Positions 16,752 to 25,639 of a DNA stretch of 64,000 bases are shown here, in pieces. The notes beneath the pieces are model-generated. The model saw nothing but the letters and a program-made list of their open reading frames with translations, was not told where the DNA came from and did not search any database. The stretch is from Bradyrhizobium jicamae. Lineage in GTDB: Bacteria > Pseudomonadota > Alphaproteobacteria > Rhizobiales > Xanthobacteraceae. The position numbers and the translations under genes are program-made. The stretch spans positions 1-64,000 of the forward strand of contig NZ_LLXZ01000105.1 in assembly GCF_001440395.1 (NCBI RefSeq), given 5' to 3'. Position 1 is the first letter of the stretch. The number at the start of each line of letters is the position of its first letter.

Positions 16752-17849
16752 CTATTCCGAGAGAGACAGGATCAGCCCCTGATCCGGCGACACCCGGCCG
16801 TTGAGGGTGTCGAGATAGGCGCGCTGAACGGCTGCAGGCCCACGATGCTCGATCACATCAATCCATTGATCCAGCTTCGGGGCGAAGGTCGACCATGCGG
16901 CGCCAAACCGCGTGTCGACGCCGCCTGGTCCCCATTCCTTGGCGCGCTTGCGGATTTGGTCCGGGGCGAAGAAAAACTGGGGCTTGGCGCCCGGCAGGGC
17001 CTGCGCCGCGTCATCGGGCGATGATTTGCGATGCGTGAGGCCAATGATGCCGCTGTATTTCATCTGCTCGCCGAAATGCCGATGCAGCGTGGCGCGTAAC
17101 GGCGTGTTGCCGGCCATGTCGACATAGGCGACCGCGGAACTCGCCGGCAGCGAGCTGACATTGTCATAGGTCACGACCTCGTCGTAGCAGCCGAGCGATT
17201 TGACGAAGGCGGTGTTGCCCGCCGAGGTCAGGCCGATCACCTTGATGCCGTTTCTCCTGGCGTGCAGCAGGTGCGCGAGTCCATAAGCGGTCTTGCTGGA
17301 AGCCGAGGACAGCATCACGCTTTTCGCGCCATGGAATTCGTTCTCGGCAAGAAAATCGTCGACCAGGAACGACAGCATGAATAGCGGCCGCAGCAGCGCC
17401 TGATAGTCGCCCTGCTTGCCAACAAACGCCGGATCGCCGCTGACGCGCCTGTAGGCATTGTAGACCGGCGCCACCCCTTGCCGATGCGCGGCGGCGTCGC
17501 GGAGCCCAATCTTGGAGACGTCGGCAGCTTCGATGACGAGATGCGTCGCCATCGGGAAATAGCCGAACAGGGTTTCGCCGGCGGCAATGCCGGGATGTTT
17601 CGAGGCGATCACTTCGCCGAAACCCCATACCGGAACGTTGCCGAAGCCTCCGGGCGCCGGAAACAATTGCCAGTATTTCAGGTGGTCGCCGAGCACGGCA
17701 TAGGTGATGTTGTTGGCAGTGAAGGCAAAGCGCGTCACCCTCACCAGCAGCGCTTCGTCAGGCAGCGCGGCTGCGTCGGGCAGTTGCGTCTCGATCACCT
17801 TGCATTGCTGCAGGTCGTTGCGGGCGACGACGAAGTCGATGGCTTGCAT
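16752..17849 (-). CDS. DUF2855 family protein (MDR-like)
   Basis: 365 residues. The sequence matches the DUF2855 plan: RVTRFAFTANNITYAVLGDHLKYWQLFPAPGGFGNVPVWGFGEV at the start, YNAYRRVSGDPAF in the middle, SSASSKTAYGLAHLLHA (nucleotide-binding-like) and VAYVDMAGN. The protein resembles medium-chain dehydrogenase/reductases of the quinone oxidoreductase kind but lacks the usual GxGxxG. Family members lie near acyl-CoA and xenobiotic genes; their reaction is not established. An upstream palindromic repeat (17962-18052) separates it from the acyl-CoA synthetase. Confidence 0.78.
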   Translation of the reverse strand: MQAIDFVVARNDLQQCKVIETQLPDAAALPDEALLVRVTRFAFTANNITYAVLGDHLKYWQLFPAPGGFGNVPVWGFGEVIASKHPGIAAGETLFGYFPMATHLVIEAADVSKIGLRDAAAHRQGVAPVYNAYRRVSGDPAFVGKQGDYQALLRPLFMLSFLVDDFLAENEFHGAKSVMLSSASSKTAYGLAHLLHARRNGIKVIGLTSAGNTAFVKSLGCYDEVVTYDNVSSLPASSAVAYVDMAGNTPLRATLHRHFGEQMKYSGIIGLTHRKSSPDDAAQALPGAKPQFFFAPDQIRKRAKEWGPGGVDTRFGAAWSTFAPKLDQWIDVIEHRGPAAVQRAYLDTLNGRVSPDQGLILSLSE

Positions 17850-17961
17850 GATTTCGCTCCCTGCACTTCACATGCAGCAATCTTTGCGCCTTCCGATGAC
17901 CGTTTTGCAACAGCAATTACGTTTAAAACGCTGTTCGGATCAGGTACGGGAATGCTCTCCC

Positions 17962-18052
17962 CGCGTCATTGCGAGGAGCGCGCAGCGACGAAGCAATCCA
18001 TGTCTCAGCAAGCGGAGAGGTGGATTGCTTCGCTTCGCTCGCAATGACGCGG
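17962..18052. repeat. Dispersed palindromic repeat, family A, copy 1
   Basis: Two inverted arms beginning GCGTCATTGCGAGG and ending CTCGCAATGACGC enclose a short variable centre. A closely similar copy is at 46819-46902. It lies in the intergenic space before the DUF2855 gene; its length and long stem fit REP-like elements that are common in Bradyrhizobium genomes. Confidence 0.75.
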
Positions 18053-18072
18053 AGGGTGCAGAGCGTGACCTC

Positions 18073-19599
18073 TCACCCAATCGCGCGCAGTCTGCCTTCG
18101 GTATACAAATCCCGCAGCTTGCGCTTGAAAATCTTGCCGGTGGCTTCGCGCGGCATCGCGTCCATGAACACGACGTCCTTCGGCACCTTGAAGTTGGCCA
18201 GCTTGCCGCGCAGAAATTCCTGCACCGCAGCGGAAGACAGCGCTGCATCCACCTCCGGCTCGACGCAAGCGAACAGCCGCTCGCCGAATTCGTCGTCGGG
18301 GACACCGAACACTGCGCAGTCGCGCACGCCGTCCATGCCGATCAGCGCGTTTTCGATCTCGGCCGGATAGATGTTGACGCCGCCCGAGATCACCATGTCG
18401 CGCTTGCGATCGCACAGGAACAGATAGCCGTCCGCGTCGAGGTAGCCGACGTCGCCGACGCTGACGAGGCCCTCGCGGCCGGCCTCGGCGCGCGCCTCGG
18501 CCTTGCCGTGGTAGTCGAAATCCGGAACGGACATCTGCCGCATGAAGATCTCGCCGGGTTCATCGACGCCGCAGGGCGAGCCGTCGGGACGGAAGATCTT
18601 GACGATGCCGCCTTCGATGGCGCGGCCGACGGTGCCGGGTTTTGACAGCGCCTCCTTAGCGGAATGCCATACCGGAATGCCGGTTTCGGTCGAACCGAAA
18701 TATTCGTTGATGACCGGCCCCCACCACTCGATCATGGCGCGCTTGACCTGTGGCGGGCAGGGCGCCGCGCCGTGCACGATGAAGCGCAGCGACGACAGAT
18801 CGTAGCGGCGTTTGACTTCATCCGGCAGCCGCAGCAGGCGCACGAACATCGTCGGCACCATGTGCTGGTGCGTGATGCGATGACGTTCGATCAGTTGCAG
18901 CATGTCCTCGGGATCGAAGCGCGGTTCGAGCACGATGGTGCAGCCGCTGCGGAACGCCAGCATGCCGTAGGAGTTCGGCGCCGAATGGTACATCGGGCCG
19001 TTCATGAGGATGATTTGATCCTCGTTCGGCTTGACGCCATAGGCGATGCCGCCGACGCGGGCGGAAGCCGCGACCTGTTCCGGCGCAATCGGCTTGCGGC
19101 GCACGCCCTTGGGCAAGCCGGTGGTGCCCGACGTGTAGAACATCGGCGCGCTGCCGATCGGGGCGTCCTGCAGCGGCGCATGCATGTCGCGCCAGCGGTC
19201 CCAATCCGTCATGCCGTCGGGAACGTGCGTCAGCGCAGGCGCGACGTTGAACGCTGCAGCGATTTCAGGCGGCGTCGCCACCACCAGGAGCCGCACGTCG
19301 GCGGGCAGCCCGTCCCTGATCTGCGGCAGCAGGTCGGCATGGCAGACCAGGATTTTGGCGCCACTGTCGGCGAGGATGTAGGCGACTTCCTCGGCCTTCA
19401 GATGCCAGTTGATCGGCACCACCGGGCTGCCCAGTGCTGCCGCCGCGCCGGAGACTTCGAAGAACGCAAAATCGTTGCGCAGCATCATGCCGACGGGTAC
19501 GCCGCCACCGACGCCGAGCGCCCTGAAGCCCGTCGCCGCCCGTGCGATGCGGGCGTGAATGTCGGGATAGCTGATCTGGCGATCGCCGCCGATGATCAT
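18073..19599 (-). CDS. Acyl-CoA synthetase (AMP-binding), operon with ABC binding protein and nitronate monooxygenase
   Basis: 508 residues, a full adenylate-forming ligase: TSGTTGLPKGVRRKP (A3 loop), NEYFGSTETG (A5) and GDVGYLDADGYLFLCDRKRDMVISGGVNIYPAEIE (A8 and hinge), closing with PREATGKIFKRKLRD, which holds the catalytic lysine. The family is that of bile-acid/long-chain acid CoA ligases. It lies 13 bases after the substrate-binding protein gene. The three genes (nitronate monooxygenase, binding protein, ligase) run as one unit, which suggests uptake or sensing and CoA activation of a carboxylic acid. The substrate is unknown. Confidence 0.88.
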   Translation of the reverse strand: MIIGGDRQISYPDIHARIARAATGFRALGVGGGVPVGMMLRNDFAFFEVSGAAAALGSPVVPINWHLKAEEVAYILADSGAKILVCHADLLPQIRDGLPADVRLLVVATPPEIAAAFNVAPALTHVPDGMTDWDRWRDMHAPLQDAPIGSAPMFYTSGTTGLPKGVRRKPIAPEQVAASARVGGIAYGVKPNEDQIILMNGPMYHSAPNSYGMLAFRSGCTIVLEPRFDPEDMLQLIERHRITHQHMVPTMFVRLLRLPDEVKRRYDLSSLRFIVHGAAPCPPQVKRAMIEWWGPVINEYFGSTETGIPVWHSAKEALSKPGTVGRAIEGGIVKIFRPDGSPCGVDEPGEIFMRQMSVPDFDYHGKAEARAEAGREGLVSVGDVGYLDADGYLFLCDRKRDMVISGGVNIYPAEIENALIGMDGVRDCAVFGVPDDEFGERLFACVEPEVDAALSSAAVQEFLRGKLANFKVPKDVVFMDAMPREATGKIFKRKLRDLYTEGRLRAIG

Positions 19600-19612
19600 G
19601 GCAGATTTCTCC

Positions 19613-20815
19613 TTACGGTTCCTGATCTTCGATCAGATCGCCGAAGCCAACCCAGCTCTTGCCGTCGAAGCGCTGCATGCGAAGCTGCTGGAACAGCAAA
19701 TAGTCGTCGGGGCCGGTGGTCACGGTGATTCCGGGCAGTAGCAGCGGCAGCGAGACCTTGTTCAGCGAGGTTGCCTTCTTCAAGACGTTAGCACGGCTCA
19801 GGTCGTCGCCGCACGCGCGCAGTACGTGCGCCAGCAACGTCAGGCTGGTGTAGCCGCTGGCGTAGGTAGTGTCGTGCGGATCGGCCGAAGGCATGTACTG
19901 CTTCATGAAGGCGAAATATTCCTTCACGTCGGCATCGTCAGCCCATTGCGGATCGTTGATGTTCTTCAGATAGGCCGCGGAGACCAGTCCGGTCGCGTTT
20001 TCCAGCCCGGCAGGCGCCAGGATCGTCGCGATCGAGGTCACTGACGTCGGCACCAGGAACAGGTCCGGCTTGAAACCCATCTCGGCGCTGCGGCGGATCA
20101 TCTGCGAGCCGAACTTGCCGATCGCGACGCCAAAGAACACGTTGGCGCCGGAAGCCTTCAGCGTGGCGAGCTGCGAGTCGATCGTCGGCTGCGTGGCCTC
20201 ATAGACCGCTTCGGCCACGATCATGCTGGCCGCCTTGTCGCCGAGGCCGCGCTTGAACGCGGAGACATAGTCGCGGCCGAAATCGTCGTTCTGCGACAGG
20301 ATCGCGATCTTCGCGTCAGGCTTGGTGCGCAGCACGTGCTTGGCATAGATGACGCCTTCGGAATGGTACGAGGCCATCCCGCCCATCGTCCACGGGAAAT
20401 GTTTCGGATCGGCCCATTTGCTGGCGCCGGTGGTGATGAAGAGTTGCGGCACCTTCTTGCCGTTCAAATAACGGTGGACCGCGCTGTTGGTCGCGGTGCC
20501 GAGCGAGCCGAACACCAGCAGCACCTCGTCCTGCTCGACCAGCCGGCGGGTCTGCTCGACGGTCTTGGGTGGCGAATAGGCGTCGTCGAGGCTGTGCAGC
20601 TTGAGTTTGCGGCCGCTGATGCCGCCTTCGGCATTCACCTTGTCGAAATAGGCCTGCGCGACCTTGCCGAGACCGGAATAGCTCGACAGCGGGCCGCTGT
20701 AGGGCATGGTCTGCCCGATCAGGATCTCGGTGGCGGTGACCCCGTTTTCGGCGCGGGCCATGCCGCCCGTGACCGCCAGAACTCCGGCACAGCACATCGC
20801 GATGGCTCTCATCAT
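19613..20815 (-). CDS. Branched-chain-amino-acid-type (HAAT) ABC transporter substrate-binding protein
   Basis: 400 residues: signal peptide (1-22, ending ARA-E) and a periplasmic LivJ/LivK-like type I binding protein (ATEILIGQTMPYSGPLSSYSGLGK at the start, AEGGISGRKLKLHSLDDAYSPPKTVEQTRRLVEQDEVLLVFG). Proteins of this type bind aromatic or aliphatic acids as well as amino acids. No permease or ATPase gene is beside it, so it is an orphan component that may use a transporter encoded elsewhere. Spacings of 44 bases (upstream nitronate monooxygenase) and 13 bases (downstream ligase) imply one operon. Confidence 0.88.
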   Translation of the reverse strand: MMRAIAMCCAGVLAVTGGMARAENGVTATEILIGQTMPYSGPLSSYSGLGKVAQAYFDKVNAEGGISGRKLKLHSLDDAYSPPKTVEQTRRLVEQDEVLLVFGSLGTATNSAVHRYLNGKKVPQLFITTGASKWADPKHFPWTMGGMASYHSEGVIYAKHVLRTKPDAKIAILSQNDDFGRDYVSAFKRGLGDKAASMIVAEAVYEATQPTIDSQLATLKASGANVFFGVAIGKFGSQMIRRSAEMGFKPDLFLVPTSVTSIATILAPAGLENATGLVSAAYLKNINDPQWADDADVKEYFAFMKQYMPSADPHDTTYASGYTSLTLLAHVLRACGDDLSRANVLKKATSLNKVSLPLLLPGITVTTGPDDYLLFQQLRMQRFDGKSWVGFGDLIEDQEP

Positions 20816-20859
20816 CTCACTCCCTGTTCTGTTTGGTTGTTTGTTGAACCCGGCGTGGC

Positions 20860-21834
20860 TTACGCACGCGCGCGCTTGAGGAAGTCGCCGCTGGCGTCCG
20901 CGAATTCGGCCTTCAGCCGCTCGACCAGTTCGGCCACCGGCGGCGCGTCCGCGATCTGCCCGATGCCCTGGCCGGAGCCCCAGATGTCGCGCCAGGCCTT
21001 GGCCTTGGTGTTGCCGCCGGAGCCGAAATTCATCTTCGACTTGTCGCTTTGAGGCAGGTTGTCAGGATCGAGCCCTGCGGCCACGATCGAGGGCCCGAGA
21101 TAATTGCCGTGCACGCCGGTGAACAGGTTCGAATAGACGATGTCGTGCGCGGCGTGCTCGACCAGCGCGGCCTTGTAGGCCGGGTCGGCATTGGCTTCTG
21201 CGGTCGCGATGAAGCGCGTGCCCATATAGGCCGCATCAGCCCCGAGCGCGAGCGCCGAGGCAATGCCCCAGCCGTCCGAGATCGCGCCCGACAAGAGCAC
21301 AGTGCCCTTGAACCACTGCTTCACCTCGCGCAGCAGCGCGAACGGCGACAGCGTGCCGGCATGGCCGCCGGCGCCGGCGCAAACCAGGATCAGGCCGTCG
21401 ACGCCATGTTCGGCGGCTTTCCGCGCGTGCTTGACGTTGATCACGTCGTGGAACACGACGCCGCCATAGGAATGCGCGGCCTGGACGATTTCGATCGGTG
21501 GTCGCAGCGAGGTGATGATGATCGGAACCTTGTGCTTCACACAGGTTTCCATATCCTTCATCAGCCGATCGTTGGAGGCGTGGCAGATCTGGTTGACCGC
21601 GTAAGGCGCGACCTTCTTCTCCGGATGCAGCGCCTTGTACTCGCCAAGCTCGTTCTCGATGCGGCTCAGCCATTCGCCGAGTTTTTCGACCGGACGTGCG
21701 TTCAGCGCCGGAAACGAGCCGACGATGCCGGCCTTGCACTGGGCGATCACGAGTTCGGGGCCCGACACGATGAACAGAGGCGAGCCGACGACCGGCAGTT
21801 CGAGCGAGTTCGCAAGCGAAGCGGGCAACGGCAT
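20860..21834 (-). CDS. Nitronate monooxygenase (2-nitropropane dioxygenase-like)
   Basis: 324 residues from an ATG at 21834 preceded by GGGAG; the longer start at 21858 has no site. The FMN-barrel signatures are VVGSPLFIVSGPELVIAQCKAGIVGSFP at the start, VDGLILVCAGAGGHAG (glycine-rich phosphate loop with a histidine) and LLSGAISDGWGIASALALGADAAYMGTRF. Nitronate monooxygenases oxidise alkyl nitronates to carbonyl products. It is the first gene of a three-gene minus-strand operon, with a LysR gene divergent. Confidence 0.88.
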   Translation of the reverse strand: MPLPASLANSLELPVVGSPLFIVSGPELVIAQCKAGIVGSFPALNARPVEKLGEWLSRIENELGEYKALHPEKKVAPYAVNQICHASNDRLMKDMETCVKHKVPIIITSLRPPIEIVQAAHSYGGVVFHDVINVKHARKAAEHGVDGLILVCAGAGGHAGTLSPFALLREVKQWFKGTVLLSGAISDGWGIASALALGADAAYMGTRFIATAEANADPAYKAALVEHAAHDIVYSNLFTGVHGNYLGPSIVAAGLDPDNLPQSDKSKMNFGSGGNTKAKAWRDIWGSGQGIGQIADAPPVAELVERLKAEFADASGDFLKRARA

Positions 21835-21977
21835 TCGGTCTCTCCCTTGCAACGCCAAGCCGGCGGGGCCGGCACGCGTCGATTGATGTTGATTTGAGGA
21901 CGCCGGGCCGGGCGGAGCCGCTGGCCGGGGCGCTATTTATTGGGTCCCATTATAGGGCTGGACGGCACGTCCCGGCC

Positions 21978-21991
21978 GTTCAATATTGAAC
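21978..21991. promoter_or_regulatory. Candidate LysR operator, perfect 14-bp palindrome
   Basis: GTTCAATATTGAAC is a perfect inverted repeat centred in the gap between the nitronate monooxygenase operon and its divergent LysR gene, close to the LysR start. The T-rich, A-rich symmetric box is the form LysR proteins usually bind. Assigned by position and symmetry only. Confidence 0.5.
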
Positions 21992-22007
21992 AGGCAATCA
22001 GTCAGGA

Positions 22008-22925
22008 ATGAACAGGGCGCCGAAGAACGAGGAGCTGATGGACTGGGACCTGTGCAAGACCTTCGTCGCCGTGGCGGAGACCCGCAGCTTCGCCGCCGCG
22101 GCGCGCCAGTTGCGCTCCAGCCATCCGACGGTCGGCCGCAAGATCGCCGAGCTGGAAGGCCAGCTTGGCATTCCCCTGTTCGCGCGCTCCAACGAAGGCC
22201 TTTCGCTGACGGCGCAGGGTCGCAAGTTTCGCGAGCATGTCGAGGCAATGGCGGCGGCGGCGCTGCGTGCGGAAGCCGCGGTGTCGGCGACGGGGGCGCA
22301 GGCGCGCGGCGTCGTCAAGCTGTCGATCGGTTCGACGCTTGCCTCGCATTGGCTGATGCCGAAGCTCGGTCCGTTCCTGCGCGCGCACGACCATATCCAG
22401 CTCGAGATCATCACCCATCCGTATCCGGCCAGCGTTCGCCGCCGCGAGGCCGACGTGGTCCTGCGCCCCGTCGACAGCGGCGAGGAGAATTTGATCGGCC
22501 GCAGGATCGGCCGCCTCGGCACCGGCTTCTACGCCTCGCGCGATTATGCCGCGCTGCGGCGGCTTCCCGAGCGGCGCGACGAATGGAAGGGACACAGTGT
22601 CATCGGCTTCGCCGACCGGCTGTCCAACGAGCGCCTGGCGCGCTGGAGCGACGCGATTACAAAGCAGGGCTCGATGGTGATGCGCTGCTCCTCGCAGGGC
22701 GACATGCTCGCTGCTGCCCGCGCGGGCTTGGGAATATCGACGCTGTCCTGCTTTGTCGCCGCCGCCTATTCCGACCTCGTTCGCGTCGCCCCGCAGAAAC
22801 TCGTCAGCGTGGCCGATCTCTGGCTGCTGGCGCATCCCGATCTCGTCGATCTCCCCGCGGTGCGCGCCGTGATCGATTTCGTCACGGTTTCCGCGCGCGA
22901 GGATCGGGTGCGGCTGCGGGGGTAG
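22008..22925 (+). CDS. LysR-family transcriptional regulator of the divergent operon
   Basis: 305 residues. Winged helix-turn-helix near residues 12-75 (SFAAAARQLRSSHPTVGRKIAELEGQLGIPLFAR), then an effector domain with RGVVKLSIGSTLASHWLMPKLGPFL and AAARAGLGISTLSCFVA. It faces the nitronate monooxygenase / binding protein / ligase operon across a short gap that contains a perfect palindrome, so it is the likely regulator. Two starts are possible: ATG 22008 (AGGA directly before it) or ATG 22038 (GAGGAG three bases before, giving the MDWDLCKTF start common in this group). Confidence 0.88.
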   Translation: MNRAPKNEELMDWDLCKTFVAVAETRSFAAAARQLRSSHPTVGRKIAELEGQLGIPLFARSNEGLSLTAQGRKFREHVEAMAAAALRAEAAVSATGAQARGVVKLSIGSTLASHWLMPKLGPFLRAHDHIQLEIITHPYPASVRRREADVVLRPVDSGEENLIGRRIGRLGTGFYASRDYAALRRLPERRDEWKGHSVIGFADRLSNERLARWSDAITKQGSMVMRCSSQGDMLAAARAGLGISTLSCFVAAAYSDLVRVAPQKLVSVADLWLLAHPDLVDLPAVRAVIDFVTVSAREDRVRLRG

Positions 22926-23034
22926 AGGCGGAACGAAACCGATGCGCCGCGCGTGGCAACGAGCGGCCCAATTCTACTTTGCATGGGGTTGTTTTTGAGA
23001 TTTTGTGTCCAGGCCCCGTCGCGAGACGTGCGGC

Positions 23035-23682
23035 CTACTTCGCCAGCACGCCCTCGCGCTTTTTCAGCACCCGATAATAGCTCCACCACAGATGCGCCGC
23101 GGCGCCGCGCAGGGGGCGCCAGGGCTCCGCCAGCGGGGCCATCTGCTTGGCGGTCGGGCGGGCCTGCAGGCCGAGCCCGACTTTGACCGCTTCCTGTATG
23201 GCGATATCGCCGGCCGGCCAGGCATCGCCATGGCCGAGACAGAACAGCAGATAGACGTCGGCGGTCCACGGTCCGATGCCGTGCAGCGCGATCAGCGTAT
23301 GGTGGGCGGCGTCCGCATCCTCCTCGGCCAGCACCTCGAGGTTCAGCCGTTCGGTGGCGAGTTCGCGCGCGATGTTCTTCAGGGTCTTGATCTTGGCGGC
23401 CGAAAGCCCGAGACGGCCGAGGCGGTCGGCCCGGGCCTTGCCGATGGCGTGATGATCGAACGGATCGAATGCCGCCGTCAGCCGCGCCCAGATCGCGCCC
23501 GCACTTGCGGTAGACAATTGCTGCCCGCAGACGATCGCCGCCAGCCCGGCGAAGCCCGGCTCGCGCTGCCGCAGCGCCGGCATGCCGGTCAGCTCGAGAA
23601 TCGGCTTCAGCCGCCCATCCTGCTTGACCAGCGCGTGGACGGCGTCTTCGAGGTCGGACTGGCTGTTGAGGTGAACGGTCAT
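23035..23682 (-). CDS. DNA-3-methyladenine glycosylase II (AlkA-like, HhH-GPD)
   Basis: 215 residues. A helix-hairpin-helix (LHGIGPWTADVYLLF, about 134-147) and the catalytic aspartate Asp159 in DAWPAGDIAI define the HhH-GPD superfamily; ALRQREPGFAGLAAIVCGQQLST is the N-terminal AlkA block. It excises alkylated bases in base-excision repair. The start at 23682 (AAGAAG eight bases upstream) is preferred over an in-frame ATG at 23712. The gene is divergent from the nucleotidyltransferase gene at 23817. E. coli-type N-terminal Ada-like domains are absent. Confidence 0.85.
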   Translation of the reverse strand: MTVHLNSQSDLEDAVHALVKQDGRLKPILELTGMPALRQREPGFAGLAAIVCGQQLSTASAGAIWARLTAAFDPFDHHAIGKARADRLGRLGLSAAKIKTLKNIARELATERLNLEVLAEEDADAAHHTLIALHGIGPWTADVYLLFCLGHGDAWPAGDIAIQEAVKVGLGLQARPTAKQMAPLAEPWRPLRGAAAHLWWSYYRVLKKREGVLAK

Positions 23683-23816
23683 GATGGAATCTTCTTGGTC
23701 ATGGCCGGGCATGGTAATCTGCCTTGTGCAGACTGCGAATAGCCGTCTGCGGTATCAGGCTGTCGATATCTTTCTGCCTCGGCGGACAGGTCATGGCCCC
23801 GCTCTGAGCTGGAAAG

Positions 23817-24674
23817 ATGAGTTTGAGAAGCATCCCAGGCGAAATGGATGGCGAGAAGGTCGCGCTTATCGATGCGCTGCTCGACCGCATCACCGACGAA
23901 CATGGCGTATTTCTGCCGCTGGCCATTGAGAGCGGAAGCCGCGCATGGGGCTTTTCCTCGCCTGACAGCGACTATGATTGTCGTTTCGTCTTCGTGCGGC
24001 GTATTGCAGAGCATGTCACGCCCTGGCCGGCACGGGACGTGATCGAGTTCCCGCCTGAAGATGACCTCGACGCGAACGGCTGGGATCTTGGCAAGGCGCT
24101 CCGGCTGCTGCTGAAGGGCAATGCGGTGATTGTGGAGTGGCTGCGGTCGCCCGTGATCTATCGCGGGCAAGCCTGGTTCCGGGACGGCTTCCTGGAGTTC
24201 GCGCGGCATGCCGCGACCCGCGAGGCCATTGGTCGCCACTATCTCCATCTTGGTGAACGCCAGAGGCGGGTCTACTTTGGCGATGGGACAAGCGTGGCGC
24301 AGAAGAAGATCTTCTACGCCTTGCGCCCGGCGGCGACCCTGCGCTGGCTGCGGATGCGGCCGCGCGAAGCCATCGCACCGATGCACTTTCCCACGCTCAT
24401 GGAAGAATGCGATCCGCCGGCCGCGTTGGAGAGGGAGGTTGCCGAACTCATGAGCCGCAAGCTGGTCACGCGCGAGCTTGGGGCAGCTCCGCTGCCTCCC
24501 GTCGTCGCGAGCTTTCTCGATTCGGAATTCCAATTGGCAAGGGTGTCATTTGAGGGCGGTCGCGCGCGGGCGTCCGAAGAAGTCGTCGCGCAGGCCGAAC
24601 GGTTCTACCGGGCGGTTGTCGAACGCCTGGAGCGGGAGTGCGACGGCGGTCCGGTTGTGGTGAGACCCGCCTGA
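23817..24674 (+). CDS. Nucleotidyltransferase-fold protein (YcgL/COG3541-like)
   Basis: 285 residues. The nucleotidyltransferase signature is ESGSRAWGFSSPDSDYDCRFVFVR (GSxxxG followed by SDxD), which provides two metal-binding aspartates. The rest is helical, with WLRMRPREAIAPMHF. Members belong to COG3541; their substrate is unsettled, and some are toxin/antitoxin-like. The gene directly overlaps gluQ by one base (TGATG), so the two are translationally coupled. A later start at 23844 is also possible. Confidence 0.78.
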   Translation: MSLRSIPGEMDGEKVALIDALLDRITDEHGVFLPLAIESGSRAWGFSSPDSDYDCRFVFVRRIAEHVTPWPARDVIEFPPEDDLDANGWDLGKALRLLLKGNAVIVEWLRSPVIYRGQAWFRDGFLEFARHAATREAIGRHYLHLGERQRRVYFGDGTSVAQKKIFYALRPAATLRWLRMRPREAIAPMHFPTLMEECDPPAALEREVAELMSRKLVTRELGAAPLPPVVASFLDSEFQLARVSFEGGRARASEEVVAQAERFYRAVVERLERECDGGPVVVRPA

Positions 24675-25549
24675 TGCCGCCACCCGTTTTCCGATTTGCG
24701 CCCAGTCCGAACGGCTACCTCCATCTCGGCCACGCTTATTCGGCGCTGCTGAATTTCGATCTGGCGCGCGCGAGTGGCGGCCGGTTCCTGCTGCGGATCG
24801 AGGATATCGACGCGACACGGTGCCGGCCGGAATTCGAGGCGGCGATCTACGAGGACCTGGCCTGGCTCGGGATTTCCTGGGAAACGCCGGTGCGGCGGCA
24901 ATCGGAACATCTTTCGCGCTATCGGGAGGCGGTCGAAATCTTGGCGGGCTTGGGCCTGATCTATCCGAGTTTCGAGAGCCGCGCCGAAATCGCCCGTCTG
25001 GTCGTCCAGCGCGAAGCCAGCGCCCCCTGGCCGCGCGATCCCGACGGGGCGCCGCTCTATCCGGGCGAGGCGAAATCGCTGCCGCCGGACGAGCGCAACC
25101 GGTTGATCGGGGAGGGCATGCCCTACGCGCTGCGGCTCGACATGCCAAAGGCGCTGGCGCGCACGGAGGAACTGGCCTGGCAGGAAGACGGTGCGGGCCC
25201 GGGCGGCGAGAGCGGCGTCGTCGCCGCCCATCCCGAGGCGTGGGGCGACGTTATCCTGGCGCGCAAGGAGACGCCGACGAGCTATCATTTGTCCGTCGTG
25301 ATCGACGACGCCCTGCAGGGCGTGACGGACGTGGTGCGCGGCCAGGACCTGTTCTGGTCGACCAGCGTGCATCTTCTATTGCAGCAGCTGCTCGGTATTC
25401 CGCAACCGGCCTATCGGCATCATCGGCTGGTTGCCGATTCGTCGGGGCAAAAGCTGTCGAAATCGACCGCGGCCACCGGCTTGCGCGAATTGCGGGGGCA
25501 GGGCGCCTCGCCGGCCGAGATCAGGCGCATTGTCGGATTGTCGGAATAG
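24674..25549 (+). CDS. gluQ: Glutamyl-Q tRNA(Asp) synthetase
   Basis: 291 residues, shorter than a full glutamyl-tRNA synthetase because the anticodon-binding domain is missing. That is the hallmark of GluQRS, which attaches glutamate to queuosine-34 of tRNA-Asp. The HIGH motif is HLGH (residues 17-20) after RFAPSPNG, LRIEDID follows, and the KMSKS motif is KLSKS (about 257). The zinc cysteines of the E. coli enzyme are absent: the equivalent region reads YPSFESR and YPGEAKSL. The start is ATG 24674, inside the TGATG overlap with the upstream gene. Confidence 0.9.
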   Translation: MPPPVFRFAPSPNGYLHLGHAYSALLNFDLARASGGRFLLRIEDIDATRCRPEFEAAIYEDLAWLGISWETPVRRQSEHLSRYREAVEILAGLGLIYPSFESRAEIARLVVQREASAPWPRDPDGAPLYPGEAKSLPPDERNRLIGEGMPYALRLDMPKALARTEELAWQEDGAGPGGESGVVAAHPEAWGDVILARKETPTSYHLSVVIDDALQGVTDVVRGQDLFWSTSVHLLLQQLLGIPQPAYRHHRLVADSSGQKLSKSTAATGLRELRGQGASPAEIRRIVGLSE

Positions 25550-25639
25550 TCCGTACTTCTACTGGGGGTTGCTGCAAAGGTCTCCGTGACTTTGCCCTCG
25601 TTCGCGTGCCATGCTGGCCGCGGCAGAGGAAGGGGGATC

